The notes: generated from the sequence alone by a model not told the origin. 35,626 nucleotides of DNA from Phycisphaerales bacterium (GCA_012729595.1 JAAYCU010000128.1:1-35626), one strand, 5' to 3'; counted from the first letter of the stretch, positions 24,595-33,377 are shown. Numbers and translations: made by a program.

Positions 24595-26004
24595 TTATGC
24601 GTAGCCCAGTTCGCGGGCCGTTTCGCCGATGGCCTCGTCGATGATATCCAGGCCTTTGAGCAATTCCGCCTCGTTCATGATGATCGGCGGGCTCATGCGC
24701 AGAATATGGCCTGCGGGAATCCAGGCCAGCCCTTTCGCGAACGCCTTGACGTAAACATGCTTGCCGGCCTCGTCGAACGGCGTCTTGGCCGCGCGGTCCT
24801 TGACCAGCTCGATACCCATCAGGCAGCCCTTGGCCCGCACGTCACCGATGATCTTGTGCTCGGCTTTCATCTTGTTCAGCCGCTTCATGGCCACCTCGCC
24901 GAGATGGCGGGCGTTGGCCAGGAGGTTTTCCTCCTCGATCACCTCGATGCTGGCCAGGGCGGCCGCGCAGGCCATTGGATTGCCGCCGTAGCTGCTGGAA
25001 GCGCTGATCTTGTCGAAGTTGCCCTTGATCCCCTCGCGAGCCACGCAGGCGGTGACGGGAAAACCGTTGCCAAAACCCTTGCCCAGCGTCACCACGTCGG
25101 GCACAACGCCCCAATGATCGAGGCAGAGCCATTGCCCGGTCCGTCCCATGCAGGTCAGAACCTCGTCGGCCATCAGCAGGATGCCCCGCTCGTCGCAGAA
25201 CTTCCGGAGTTTGGGGAAGAAGTCGTCCGGCGGCATGACCGTGCCTGCCCAACCCTGAATCGGTTCGAGTACGAACGCGGCGATCTGGCCGGTACTGCCC
25301 TCGGCGATGAACTCGGCGTAATTGTTCAGGTAGGCTTCGGTATCCAGAGTGCCGTCGGGACGGGTCCACAGCGGGCGATAGGTGTCCGGCCGGGGAACCA
25401 TGTAAAACCCAGGCATACGCGTCGAGGCGTTCATCGGGTTCATCCGCGCACAGGACACCGAGCCGAGGCTCTTGCCGTGGAAGTCACGGTAACAGGAAAT
25501 AAACTCCGGTCGCCCGGTAGCCGCCCGGCAGATCCGCAGACCGGCCTCGACCGCCACCGTGCCGCTGTCGTAAAGCTGCACACCGTTCAGATCGCCAGGC
25601 AGGATGTCCGCCATGCGGGCCATCAGAACCTCCTTGACCGGCGTGCTGAAATCGTGACAGTTCATCAGCCGGCGAGCCCAATAGGCGACGGCCTCGCTGA
25701 TTTTCGGATGGCAATGACCCAATGTGGTCACGTAAATCCCGCTCGAGAAATCGAGGTAGCGGTTGCCGTCCACGTCCTCCAGGATGACACCCTGCCCCTT
25801 GCTCCAGCAGACGGGGAACAACGTGACCTGGCCGGACAGCCCTTTATAGATATCCGCTGTGGCCTGGTGCATCCGCCGGCTGACCGGGCCGGGAACCTCG
25901 GTGATCAGATTGGGGATTTGCGTCAGGTCCGCCCGGCACCAATCACGATCATATTCGACCGACGGAATCACGGGTTCTTGGGTCATGGTTTTCGGCGACA
26001 TCAT
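24595..26004 (-). CDS. Class III pyridoxal-phosphate aminotransferase
   Basis: A PLP-dependent aminotransferase of the 4-aminobutyrate/ornithine/2,2-dialkylglycine group, 468-469 residues. YLDFSSGIYVTTLGHCHP is the usual N-terminal block. DSGTVAVEAGLRICRAATGR and FHGKSLGS bind the cofactor phosphate and ring region. EPIQGWAGTVMPP and LMADEVLTCMGRTG carry the conserved Asp of the family, and TLGKGFGNGFP the PLP lysine. The amino donor and keto acceptor cannot be assigned. The 5' end overlaps the amidohydrolase stop in ATGATG; AAGGAG sits two bases from the first ATG (26004) and five from the second (26001), so 26001 may be the real start. It is coupled to the amidohydrolase, suggesting a shared nitrogen-containing substrate. 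Confidence 0.92.
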   Translation of the reverse strand: MMSPKTMTQEPVIPSVEYDRDWCRADLTQIPNLITEVPGPVSRRMHQATADIYKGLSGQVTLFPVCWSKGQGVILEDVDGNRYLDFSSGIYVTTLGHCHPKISEAVAYWARRLMNCHDFSTPVKEVLMARMADILPGDLNGVQLYDSGTVAVEAGLRICRAATGRPEFISCYRDFHGKSLGSVSCARMNPMNASTRMPGFYMVPRPDTYRPLWTRPDGTLDTEAYLNNYAEFIAEGSTGQIAAFVLEPIQGWAGTVMPPDDFFPKLRKFCDERGILLMADEVLTCMGRTGQWLCLDHWGVVPDVVTLGKGFGNGFPVTACVAREGIKGNFDKISASSSYGGNPMACAAALASIEVIEEENLLANARHLGEVAMKRLNKMKAEHKIIGDVRAKGCLMGIELVKDRAAKTPFDEAGKHVYVKAFAKGLAWIPAGHILRMSPPIIMNEAELLKGLDIIDEAIGETARELGYA

Positions 26005-27014
26005 TTCTCCTTGAGGAAACGGTTTAACAAGCCCATGCCATTTTCATAAAACAGCTTTTCCACGAATTCCCGCCCGAGGCCCAGCCGCTGAACGGCTTTC
26101 CGGGTCGCCCGCAACTGCTCATAGAGAAACGAGGTGAACAGCAGCTTGCGATGGTCGTCGCTGATGGACAGGCTCCAGGGCCGGGGGGTCACATAGGTGT
26201 ATTGATCGTTGATCTCGACGGACTTGCCCGCCGCCAGAGCGATGGGGATATCCGTGCCGTGCAGGATTTTATCCGCGGCAACGTGTTGCATAAGGTACTC
26301 GATCACTTCCCAGTGATTGAGCATGGTCAGATCGTAATACAGGTTGGGCAGACCCTTGAATCGGTCGAGCTGGCCGACGATATTCTTCAGGTAATAGGCC
26401 CGTCCAACATGAGCCAGGATGATTTTAGCTCGCGGCCAGGCGGTGCATAATTCCACGATCTGCCGCTGATTGAGCGGGTCGGCCAGGCGCAACTTGCGTG
26501 GAATATGCAGCATAATCAAAAGGCCCAGCTCGTCCGCGACCCGCATGATCTCCGGTGGCAGCATTTCGTGAATCTCGACCAGGTTGACATCCTGCTTGCC
26601 GACCAGATCGGGATAGGGTTTGAGGCCGACGAAGCCCCCCTCCATGATATCCTTCCGCAAGGCTTCCGGATCCTCGGCCGGATCGACCACCCGCAGGGCG
26701 AAAAACCTGCGGCGATCGCAACCGGTGGCTACATACTGGTTGTTCGCCTGCCAATGATAATGCGGAAAGGGCATCCCGAAGCAGACCGCCGACACTTCGC
26801 GGCCGGGATACACTTCGGCCAGATCGCGCTTCAGATCGTCGAAATCGTATTGATCGATCAGGTTTCCCGCGCAATCGAACGGTTCGCCTTGCGGCAGCGT
26901 TTCGGGGTGGAAGACATGCACGTGAAAATCAAGAATCCGGGCCGGGACGAAGTCGTCGAGTTCCTCCCGCCAGATTTTCAGGTTTCGTTCGTGCCTGGTC
27001 GTTTCCTGCCACAT
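26001..27014 (-). CDS. Metal-dependent hydrolase, amidohydrolase superfamily
   Basis: About 337 residues from ATG 27014; GTG 27026 is equally possible, and the longer frame to ATG 27110 lacks a ribosome binding site and family similarity. Metal-ligand motifs in order: LDFHVHVFHP (HxH), GLKPYPD, MLHIPRK, LAHVGRAYY and LHGTDIP (terminal Asp), the layout of the amidohydrolase-2 group (PF04909), which includes hydrolases, decarboxylases and lactonases. The reaction is not determinable. It follows the aldolase by about 116 bases and overlaps the aminotransferase start, so it belongs to the same transcript. Confidence 0.8.
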   Translation of the reverse strand: MWQETTRHERNLKIWREELDDFVPARILDFHVHVFHPETLPQGEPFDCAGNLIDQYDFDDLKRDLAEVYPGREVSAVCFGMPFPHYHWQANNQYVATGCDRRRFFALRVVDPAEDPEALRKDIMEGGFVGLKPYPDLVGKQDVNLVEIHEMLPPEIMRVADELGLLIMLHIPRKLRLADPLNQRQIVELCTAWPRAKIILAHVGRAYYLKNIVGQLDRFKGLPNLYYDLTMLNHWEVIEYLMQHVAADKILHGTDIPIALAAGKSVEINDQYTYVTPRPWSLSISDDHRKLLFTSFLYEQLRATRKAVQRLGLGREFVEKLFYENGMGLLNRFLKEK

Positions 27015-27130
27015 GTCTTCGTTCACACTTCTTGCCGTCGTCTTCAGGGATGGGCCGCTGGCGTTCCTGGCATAACGGACGGCTGGATAATATCTCCAAG
27101 AACCACGCATAAGCGCAGATCAGGACGCCA

Positions 27131-27940
27131 TCAGGAAAGCTTATATTTCCTGGCCATTTCTTGCGGATCCGCGTTGTCCCGTACAATGGCGCAGAGGGCC
27201 GCCTGGAAAGAGAACGGATCGGATACCTGGATGGCGTTACGGCCGAAGACCACCCCACCCGCGCCGGCCTGCACCTCGGTAGCGGCCAGTTTCAAAGCGT
27301 CCAGGGGTGTGGGTAGTTTTTCTGCCCCCAGCCCCAGGACCGGAACCGGACAGGTTTCGGTGACTTCCTGGAATCGGCAGGTATGGAAGGTCTTGATGGC
27401 GTCGGCCCCCAGTTCGGCGGCGATCCGTGAACCGATACGGATGTTCTCGTGTAACTGCTCGCTGCTCATCTCCAGATGTCCGGTCGGAAAGTATTCGCCG
27501 ATCACCGGGATGCCCAGGGAATGGCAACGGTTCACTAACCGGGCATATATTTCAACGTTGGCCGTGTCCCGCTGCTCGCTACCGGTCTGGAGGGTCAGCG
27601 AAACCAGGGCTATATCCATGCCCTCGCGCAGGGCGTCCTCCACGTCGTAACCGTTGACGCTTTGGGCCTCGCGATAATTCCAATGGAAGCAGTACACGCT
27701 GTTCCAGTTCAGGCGGACGACCGCCAGCGGGCGTCGGCGTCCGGCGAATACCTTGGCGCAATGCCGCAGCATCCCCGGGGCCAGCAACACCGCGTCAACC
27801 GTCGGATGAATACGCTCGGCCGTGGCCGGGAGGTTTTCCATGCCCGCGATCGGCCCGTCGAACAGGCCGTGATCGATGGCGATAATGACCGCCCGGTCAT
27901 CGCCGAACAAACGTTTACGCCGGATTTCCCGACCGTCCAT
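27131..27940 (-). CDS. Class I aldolase of the DeoC/DhnA/LacD family
   Basis: A 269-residue Schiff-base aldolase. IIAIDHGLFDGP is the N-terminal DhnA-type block with the conserved Asp-His. LGADAIKTFHT places the expected imine-forming lysine at Lys183, and AGAGGVVFGRNAIQ is the C-terminal phosphate-binding loop. Relatives include archaeal-type fructose-bisphosphate aldolase, sugar-phosphate aldolases, LsrF and 2-amino-3,7-dideoxy-heptulosonate synthase. In this context cleavage of a ketose phosphate is the likely reaction. It starts 22 bases after the DeoR regulator and is the first catabolic gene of the operon. Confidence 0.85.
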   Translation of the reverse strand: MDGREIRRKRLFGDDRAVIIAIDHGLFDGPIAGMENLPATAERIHPTVDAVLLAPGMLRHCAKVFAGRRRPLAVVRLNWNSVYCFHWNYREAQSVNGYDVEDALREGMDIALVSLTLQTGSEQRDTANVEIYARLVNRCHSLGIPVIGEYFPTGHLEMSSEQLHENIRIGSRIAAELGADAIKTFHTCRFQEVTETCPVPVLGLGAEKLPTPLDALKLAATEVQAGAGGVVFGRNAIQVSDPFSFQAALCAIVRDNADPQEMARKYKLS

Positions 27941-27961
27941 GTAACACCTCGTTCCTTCAAC

Positions 27962-28759
27962 TTAACTCGACTGATCGTCGACAATAATAACCTGCCCCCC
28001 CGCCTGGGCAAGCTTGCGGGCAAACTCCGGAGCAATTCCAGAATTGGTGATTAAGCCGCTCCATTCACGCAGGTTGCGCATCCGTATCAGGGAAGTACGC
28101 CCCATCTTGGTATGATCGGCCACGACGTAAATACGGCCCACCGGCTGGTCGATACGACTCAATATACTGGCCAGATCGGGCGAGGCCTGATAAAGGTTGC
28201 CTTGTTCGTCGATGGCATCGGCCCCGGTGAAGGCTACGTCCGGCCGGATCATTTCCAGGTTCGTTTCCGTGACCACGCCGGTCAAATCCGGCTCATCGTG
28301 TCGCAGGTAACCACCCATCAACAACAGTGAGATCCCTTCGCATCCGTACAATGTTGAAGCAATGGGCAGAGAGGCGGTCACCACCGTCAGGTTTCTCCGA
28401 TATCGTAATTGCTCGGCGATAGCCAGGGTTGTCGTTCCCGAATCCAGTAATACGGATTCGCCATCGGCGATCAGTTCGACCGCCTTGGAGGCGATGGCCG
28501 TCTTTGCCGCACGCTGCACCTGGGCGCGTTGCAGGTAACGAAACTCGAAACTGATCCGGGAGGTGGGCGTCGCTCCTCCATGCGTACGCATGATCCGGCC
28601 GCCATCCTTGAGAATTTGCAGATCCCGCCGAATAGTCATCGAACTGACCGCGAACCTGGCGGCCAGAGCCTCGACCGAGCATTCCCCCTGCTCCTGCAGC
28701 AGTTGGAGAATATGGTTGCGACGGGCATCAGGGCCATGACTAGATAATGATTGTTTCAT
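27962..28759 (-). CDS. DeoR/GlpR-family transcriptional repressor
   Basis: A 265-residue regulator. The N-terminal winged helix reads ARRNHILQLLQEQGECSVEALAARF then VSSMTIRRDLQIL, the DeoR helix-turn-helix, with THGGA as the usual wing. The C-terminal effector domain (about 80-255) has VLLDSGTTTLAIAEQL, a sugar-phosphate-binding block of the isomerase-like fold, and VFVVADHTK-like text (IYVVADHTKMGR). It probably represses the downstream operon and itself, released by a phosphorylated sugar. The ATG at 28759 lies at the edge of a palindrome overlapping the promoter; no Shine-Dalgarno is visible, so translation may be leaderless. Confidence 0.93.
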   Translation of the reverse strand: MKQSLSSHGPDARRNHILQLLQEQGECSVEALAARFAVSSMTIRRDLQILKDGGRIMRTHGGATPTSRISFEFRYLQRAQVQRAAKTAIASKAVELIADGESVLLDSGTTTLAIAEQLRYRRNLTVVTASLPIASTLYGCEGISLLLMGGYLRHDEPDLTGVVTETNLEMIRPDVAFTGADAIDEQGNLYQASPDLASILSRIDQPVGRIYVVADHTKMGRTSLIRMRNLREWSGLITNSGIAPEFARKLAQAGGQVIIVDDQSS

Positions 28760-28784
28760 GTTCGATATTGTTTATATCGAACAT
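28758..28784. promoter_or_regulatory. Probable operator of the DeoR-family repressor
   Basis: A perfect palindrome with 11-base arms: ATGTTCGATAT (28758-28768), five-base centre TGTTT, ATATCGAACAT (28774-28784). The TGTTCG/CGAACA half-sites are those of GlpR-type operators of the DeoR family. It covers the -10 of the promoter and the start of the regulator gene, a position suited to blocking RNA polymerase. Confidence 0.75.
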
Positions 28785-28799
28785 TACAGGTCTTGTCAA
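28771..28799 (-). promoter_or_regulatory. Near-consensus promoter of the sugar operon
   Basis: Minus strand: -35 TTGACA (28799-28794), 17-base spacer, -10 TATAAA (28776-28771). The -35 is perfect, the -10 has one mismatch. Predicted start is about 28763-28765, leaving four to six bases before the ATG at 28759. Confidence 0.8.
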
Positions 28800-29233
28800 G
28801 CTTGATATCCGTAAGCAAACGCAATAGGCTGTGCATCTACAATCATTCGATAGGATTAAGAGATATGCATGATCGAAAGCCTCGCCAAGCCGATATCACG
28901 ACTAATAGGGGCTTAAAAGGGAATATCTACATGACAACGCCGGAATCGGTAACTAAGCCGGCCTGACACTAATCACTGTTCATTCGAACACTTATTGCCC
29001 TCTTTCGCACACATATTCACCATCAATGTTCTCCTTGGTATCCGAAAGGGATATGTGATGATACCCGCTATCCTTATCGCATCATCATAACCACTGCCCA
29101 AAAACCCTTGCTCGACCGGTGGCTTGATACTGAAGAAAACTCGCTAAGCGCAGAGAAATACCGGCATAAGGCCTAAATATGCCAACTGGCCTCATTAATC
29201 GCGATGGCAATACCAATAAACCAAGAATCAATG
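28800..29233. other. Gap upstream of the sugar operon, with a second operator-like site
   Basis: About 430 bases with no convincing gene. TGTTC-ATTC-GAACA at 28977-28990 is a short palindrome sharing TGTTC/GAACA with the operator at 28758-28784, about 212 bases away centre to centre. GGCATA/TATGCC at 29163-29183 is a weak hairpin after the convergent end of the Gfo/Idh gene. Confidence 0.4.
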
Positions 29234-30448
29234 CTAAGAGTCGAGCGTGTACTGCGGAATCTTAAGCGTTTCACCGTCGCGCATAGCGGATTGATGAGCG
29301 AGGATGCCCGCAACCGTGTTGTTCAGGGCGGCCGCCACATGGCAGACCGGAAGACGGTTTAGCAGTATCGCGGTAATGAAGTCCTCGGTCAGATACCCGT
29401 GCGAGCCACCATGCCCGCCCGCAGGCATACCGGGAGGTAACGGAAGTTTCTCTTGGCGGACCTTCTGAACATCCGCTTGGCCGGTATATTTGCTCTCGTA
29501 AGTGCCCTTCTGGCCGTATATACGCCCTTTCTCGCCGTGCGCCCCAGGCATATCCCAGCTCACTGCCATCCGAGCCATACCACCCTCGCTGGTTCTAAAT
29601 AGAGCGATTTCCGTTGCATACGGGTTGTTGTATCGGTTTCGGCTGGGCTGAAAATCGGCCAGCAGGCTTGGCATCGCCAGGCAAGTAACTTCAGTAAATG
29701 CGCCGTTCGTCACGTCAATATAGAAGGAGTTCGAGTGCGTCGGATAGTATTGCGGCGGAAGACCCACGCGCCAATCATTATAAGATGCGATGGGTTTGGG
29801 CATGTAGTGGTAGTATTCGCCTTCGGAATAGATAAGTTTGCCAAAGCCGCCGGCTTGATAGATTGCCCGCATGGCGTAAATCTGCTGACGAAACGCGGAG
29901 GTCTCGTACATCGCATAGACCAAGCCGGTCTGCTTGACCGTGGCCAGCAGGACATCCGCCAACTCCAACTGCTCCTGGCCGAACACTGCGGGTACGGCCG
30001 AGGCCACGTGCAGGCCCCGTTTGAGACCCTTGATGCAAAGCTCGGCGTGGCTTGGCGCATCCGTGGCGATAAATACCGCTTCAATCTCCCGGTCCTTCTC
30101 GTACATCTCCTCGCACGAGGAATAGGTCTGCCGTGCCCCGACAGCCTTAGCGAGCGCCTGACAGCGTTCTGGAAATAAATCCGCGGCGGCCACCACCTCC
30201 ACATTCGGATGCTTCTGAAACCCGAAGGACGCGCCGAACTTGCATACGCCGTAGCCGACGATACCTACTTTTATCTTGCGATCGGACACAGATCGCCATT
30301 CCCCATCCTGAATCTTACCCGCATCGGTTTCATCAAAACCCGCAATATCCGGCATAGACGCCGTAGTCGATCCCCCCACGGCGGACGCCCCTGCACCAAG
30401 CACAACCGCCCCTTTGAAGAAATCCCGCCGTGATAATACTTGTGCCAT
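29234..30448 (-). CDS. Tat-exported Gfo/Idh/MocA-family protein
   Basis: 404 residues. The N-terminus LSRRDFFKGAVVLGAGASAVGG is a Tat signal (SRRDFFK), so the folded protein, probably with NAD(P) bound, is sent to the periplasm. The Rossmann start is VGIVGYGVCKFGASFG. Where most family members have EKP, this one has VASAVPAVFG, so the usual lysine is missing, as in a subgroup I associate with planctomycetes. YYHYMPKPIASYNDWRVGLPPQYYPTHS lies in the substrate domain, which is complete. AGGAG precedes the ATG. It is divergent from the secreted 888-residue protein and could act on products released outside the inner membrane. Confidence 0.88.
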   Translation of the reverse strand: MAQVLSRRDFFKGAVVLGAGASAVGGSTTASMPDIAGFDETDAGKIQDGEWRSVSDRKIKVGIVGYGVCKFGASFGFQKHPNVEVVAAADLFPERCQALAKAVGARQTYSSCEEMYEKDREIEAVFIATDAPSHAELCIKGLKRGLHVASAVPAVFGQEQLELADVLLATVKQTGLVYAMYETSAFRQQIYAMRAIYQAGGFGKLIYSEGEYYHYMPKPIASYNDWRVGLPPQYYPTHSNSFYIDVTNGAFTEVTCLAMPSLLADFQPSRNRYNNPYATEIALFRTSEGGMARMAVSWDMPGAHGEKGRIYGQKGTYESKYTGQADVQKVRQEKLPLPPGMPAGGHGGSHGYLTEDFITAILLNRLPVCHVAAALNNTVAGILAHQSAMRDGETLKIPQYTLDS

Positions 30449-30576
30449 TATTTTTTCTCCTGACTATGCACCCCAAAGGGTATTTCGATCGCCATGCGGA
30501 CGCGGCCTAATATACTTAATGCAAATAACATGATCAACACGCGATTATACGACAAGACCCAGCGTCAATCTCCGCC

Positions 30577-30635
30577 ATTATGGCAATAATTTGACGCATT
30601 GGCTCCGCAACGTACACTATGCGCATTGCCATTAT
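30577..30635 (+). promoter_or_regulatory. Promoter of the secreted glycan-binding protein, flanked by an inverted repeat
   Basis: Plus strand -35 TTGACG (30591-30596), 16-base spacer, -10 TACACT (30613-30618). Imperfect inverted arms ATTATGGCAAT (30577-30587) and ATTGCCATTAT (30625-30635) match at 10 of 11 positions and bracket the promoter, so a regulator may bind on both sides. The left part also contains GCCAT-T-ATGGC. Confidence 0.45.
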
Positions 30636-30688
30636 TCCTCGGAAGGACGTTCTGACTATTCACGACTCTATTCTGGAAAGGAATATCC

Positions 30689-33355
30689 ATGCGAAATACG
30701 TTAACAACGTCTTATCTGATCTCCGCAGCGATTCTGCTCAATAGTGCGTCAGCGGCAACCACTCTCAATCACTATTACGCTCACGACGCCGTCGAGGACG
30801 AACACGGGGTCATCGCCCCGTGGTACACTGGACAAAACGGCCAATGTGACGCCCGCATCCGAGTGGCCGCCGAGACCCTGAAGCGATATCCCTGGACCGA
30901 CCCCCATAAAACGCCAAGATCCCTGCCCGAGTATATTTACAGCGGACATTGGCGAATATCCGAGGACGGAACCATTAGCATCCCCCGGATTTCGGACTTG
31001 CACAACGGAGATTATGGCCAACGCGCGGCCTACACCATTGGCGCCTTGATCGAGTATTATCGTTACACTGGCGATGCTGCTGCCTTGGCACATGTCACGC
31101 TGTATGCCAATGCTCTTCTGGATTTTGCCCTGACGCCTGAGGATCACCCGTGGCCGCGATTCCCCATCAGTGTTCCCGTACGCGGCATACCTTACGGCCA
31201 GGCCGATCCACGTGGTTTCATGCAACTGGACATTGTCGGCGAGATCGGGGTCTGGATGGTTCGGGCCGCCCAGATCATCGGAAACGAGCAGTGGATGAAT
31301 GCCGCCACGCATTGGGCCGACCTGCTGGCCGAACGACGCCTGTCCGAACCGGGGCTATGCCCTTGGCCGCGATACGCGAACCCCTGGCACGTACCCTGGG
31401 AAGACCGCGCTACCGGGGGAGTCGTCTACCTCCTGGAATTTTTCGACGAGCTGATCCGCTCGGGTTATACCGGGAGGGACGATGCCCTGCTTCAGGCCCG
31501 CGAGGCCGGTATGGCCTATTTGCGAGATGTCCTGCTGCCGGACTGGACCGGGTACGACACTTGGGGAAGAAATTACTGGGATTGGGGTAGCTCTACCCAG
31601 GTTCAAAATGTGACGACGTTTACGGCTCGCTACCTGATGAACTATCCCGAGGAATTCCCCAACTGGCCGTGCGATGCGCGAAACATCCTGACCCTTTTCC
31701 TGAATCGCGCCGGGGTTAATTCGGCTTCAAACGCAGACACTTTCAGCGGGGCCTGGGCGTACCCGGAATCGCGGACATGCTGCGACCGATCACTGGTCTA
31801 TGCCCCGCAGGAGGTAGCCACGGCCTTTGCCCAATACGGCGCACAGGCCGACAGCGAATGGGCCCGTGAGATGGCCCGCCGCAAGATTATCCTGAACACC
31901 TATGATTTTCATGAAAACGGGGTAGTTGAGGATTTGATCGACGGGGGCGCTTATATCCACAAAACATGGTTCAAGATAGCTCATCCCTGGGTACTCAAGA
32001 ACATCTTGCACGCCATGGCCTGGATGCCGGAGCTTTTCGGCGCTGCCCGAGAAAACCACATCATGCGTAACACGTCGGTGGTCACCAATGTTGTCTATGA
32101 CGAGGGCCTGATCCGGTTTGACACGCATGACGCCCCGGCCGGCACGGTTACGGTCCTGCGTCTGGCTTATACTCCGCAGGAGATCCTGGCGGGCAACAAA
32201 CCACTCAAAGTAAATAATGAAGGCAATGGCTACCAGGTTCTGGACCTGCCTAGCGGCGATAAGATAGTCACCGTAAGACATGAGGGCCATACGTCCATTA
32301 CGATCCGGGGGGATGACCCACAGGAATCCATCACGGAACCGGCTTTAAGTTTCTGTAAAGAATGGATCGTGGAAACGGTACAGGGCGTCTCCTGCCGGGT
32401 AGCCGCCGCACCAGACGCGACTCTTACCGTGCCGTTTACCGGCAATCAGATCCGTCTGCTGGGCGGTTTTGCTCCCGATGGCGGCCTTGCGGATATTTAT
32501 CTCGACGGCCAGAAACAACTGGTCGGAATAGACTGCTGGAATCCGACCCCCCGATTCGATCAGGTGCTGTATTACCGCAACGGATTAAGTAACGGCCCGC
32601 ATGAATTGAAGATCGTTACCCGAGGGGCGGGGAATCCCTACTCGCAAGGGTCGCGGATATTCGTGCAGAAGGCCCTCTCCTCGGCTGCCACCGGTACGCA
32701 GGATTTTGGATCCGGCGGTGGTCCGACCGATGCCCAACGCATGATTTTCGGGTACACGAAGCGTACCGATTATGTCGATACGCAAGGCCATGCTTGGCGG
32801 CCGGGCACGGAATTCATAATTCGATTAAATTCAAGGGGCGATTCAGTGGCCGCCTCCTGGCGTACCCAGCCACGCCAGATGCTAATTGCCGGCACGGAAG
32901 ATCCGGAACTCTATCGGTATGGCGTACGCGGAAAGGATTTCTGGGTTGATGTTACCGTCGGGCCCGGCACTTATCATGCCCGCCTCAAATTCATGGAATC
33001 CAGGGTTATCGATCCCAAGTTACGCTGTGTCAGCGTCTCGGTGAACGGCCGGGAAATGATCACAAATATGGATGTTGCGGCCACCGCTGCCCAAGAGATG
33101 GATTCCGCCCTGCTTGGGGATGATCAGCCCAGTTGGCAACAGAAATGGCCTCTTATCCATGGAATGCGTCGCGCAGTAGATGTCGTGCTGAACGACCTGG
33201 AACCGGTGAATGGCATAATTTCCATCCGCTTCCAGAACACCTTGGGTGGCCAGGCGGAGATTCAGGCTATCGAGGTCGGCCCGGGAGATGGCGGCCGGGG
33301 CGTGGTTCCGGTTTCTGTGCCGGCCGAGTCCCAACCGGAATCCGGTAGTAAGTAA
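30689..33355 (+). CDS. Secreted multidomain protein, probable glycan-active, with malectin-like C-terminus
   Basis: 888 residues. Signal peptide about 1-22 (YLISAAILLNSASAA). Residues 40-470 are helix-rich with many Trp, Tyr and Asp (for example NGDYGQRAAYTIGALIEYY, YDTWGRNYWDWGSS, ESRTCCDRSLVYAPQEVATAF), the texture of an alpha/alpha-barrel glycoside hydrolase or lyase; I cannot assign a family. Residues about 555-660 form a galactose-binding-like sandwich (FTGNQIRLLGGFAPDGGLADIY, then YRNGLSNGPHELKIV). Residues about 745-870 read as a malectin domain (FWVDVTVGPGTYHARLKFME, VSVNGREMITNMDV, closing AEIQAIEVGPG). AAAGGAA precedes the ATG. The URO-D-family gene follows after 22 bases. A role in recognising and cutting an extracellular polysaccharide is inferred. 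Confidence 0.75.
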   Translation: MRNTLTTSYLISAAILLNSASAATTLNHYYAHDAVEDEHGVIAPWYTGQNGQCDARIRVAAETLKRYPWTDPHKTPRSLPEYIYSGHWRISEDGTISIPRISDLHNGDYGQRAAYTIGALIEYYRYTGDAAALAHVTLYANALLDFALTPEDHPWPRFPISVPVRGIPYGQADPRGFMQLDIVGEIGVWMVRAAQIIGNEQWMNAATHWADLLAERRLSEPGLCPWPRYANPWHVPWEDRATGGVVYLLEFFDELIRSGYTGRDDALLQAREAGMAYLRDVLLPDWTGYDTWGRNYWDWGSSTQVQNVTTFTARYLMNYPEEFPNWPCDARNILTLFLNRAGVNSASNADTFSGAWAYPESRTCCDRSLVYAPQEVATAFAQYGAQADSEWAREMARRKIILNTYDFHENGVVEDLIDGGAYIHKTWFKIAHPWVLKNILHAMAWMPELFGAARENHIMRNTSVVTNVVYDEGLIRFDTHDAPAGTVTVLRLAYTPQEILAGNKPLKVNNEGNGYQVLDLPSGDKIVTVRHEGHTSITIRGDDPQESITEPALSFCKEWIVETVQGVSCRVAAAPDATLTVPFTGNQIRLLGGFAPDGGLADIYLDGQKQLVGIDCWNPTPRFDQVLYYRNGLSNGPHELKIVTRGAGNPYSQGSRIFVQKALSSAATGTQDFGSGGGPTDAQRMIFGYTKRTDYVDTQGHAWRPGTEFIIRLNSRGDSVAASWRTQPRQMLIAGTEDPELYRYGVRGKDFWVDVTVGPGTYHARLKFMESRVIDPKLRCVSVSVNGREMITNMDVAATAAQEMDSALLGDDQPSWQQKWPLIHGMRRAVDVVLNDLEPVNGIISIRFQNTLGGQAEIQAIEVGPGDGGRGVVPVSVPAESQPESGSK

Positions 33356-33377
33356 GGAACCAGATGAGGAATATCGC

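Noticed and set aside
24706-26049. 447-codon plus-strand ORF opposite the aminotransferase
   Set aside because: Shadow of a well-supported class III aminotransferase; its His/Gly/Val-rich composition is typical of antisense frames.
26505-27650. 381-codon plus-strand ORF opposite the amidohydrolase and aldolase
   Set aside because: Spans the antisense of two well-supported genes and has no coherent domain.
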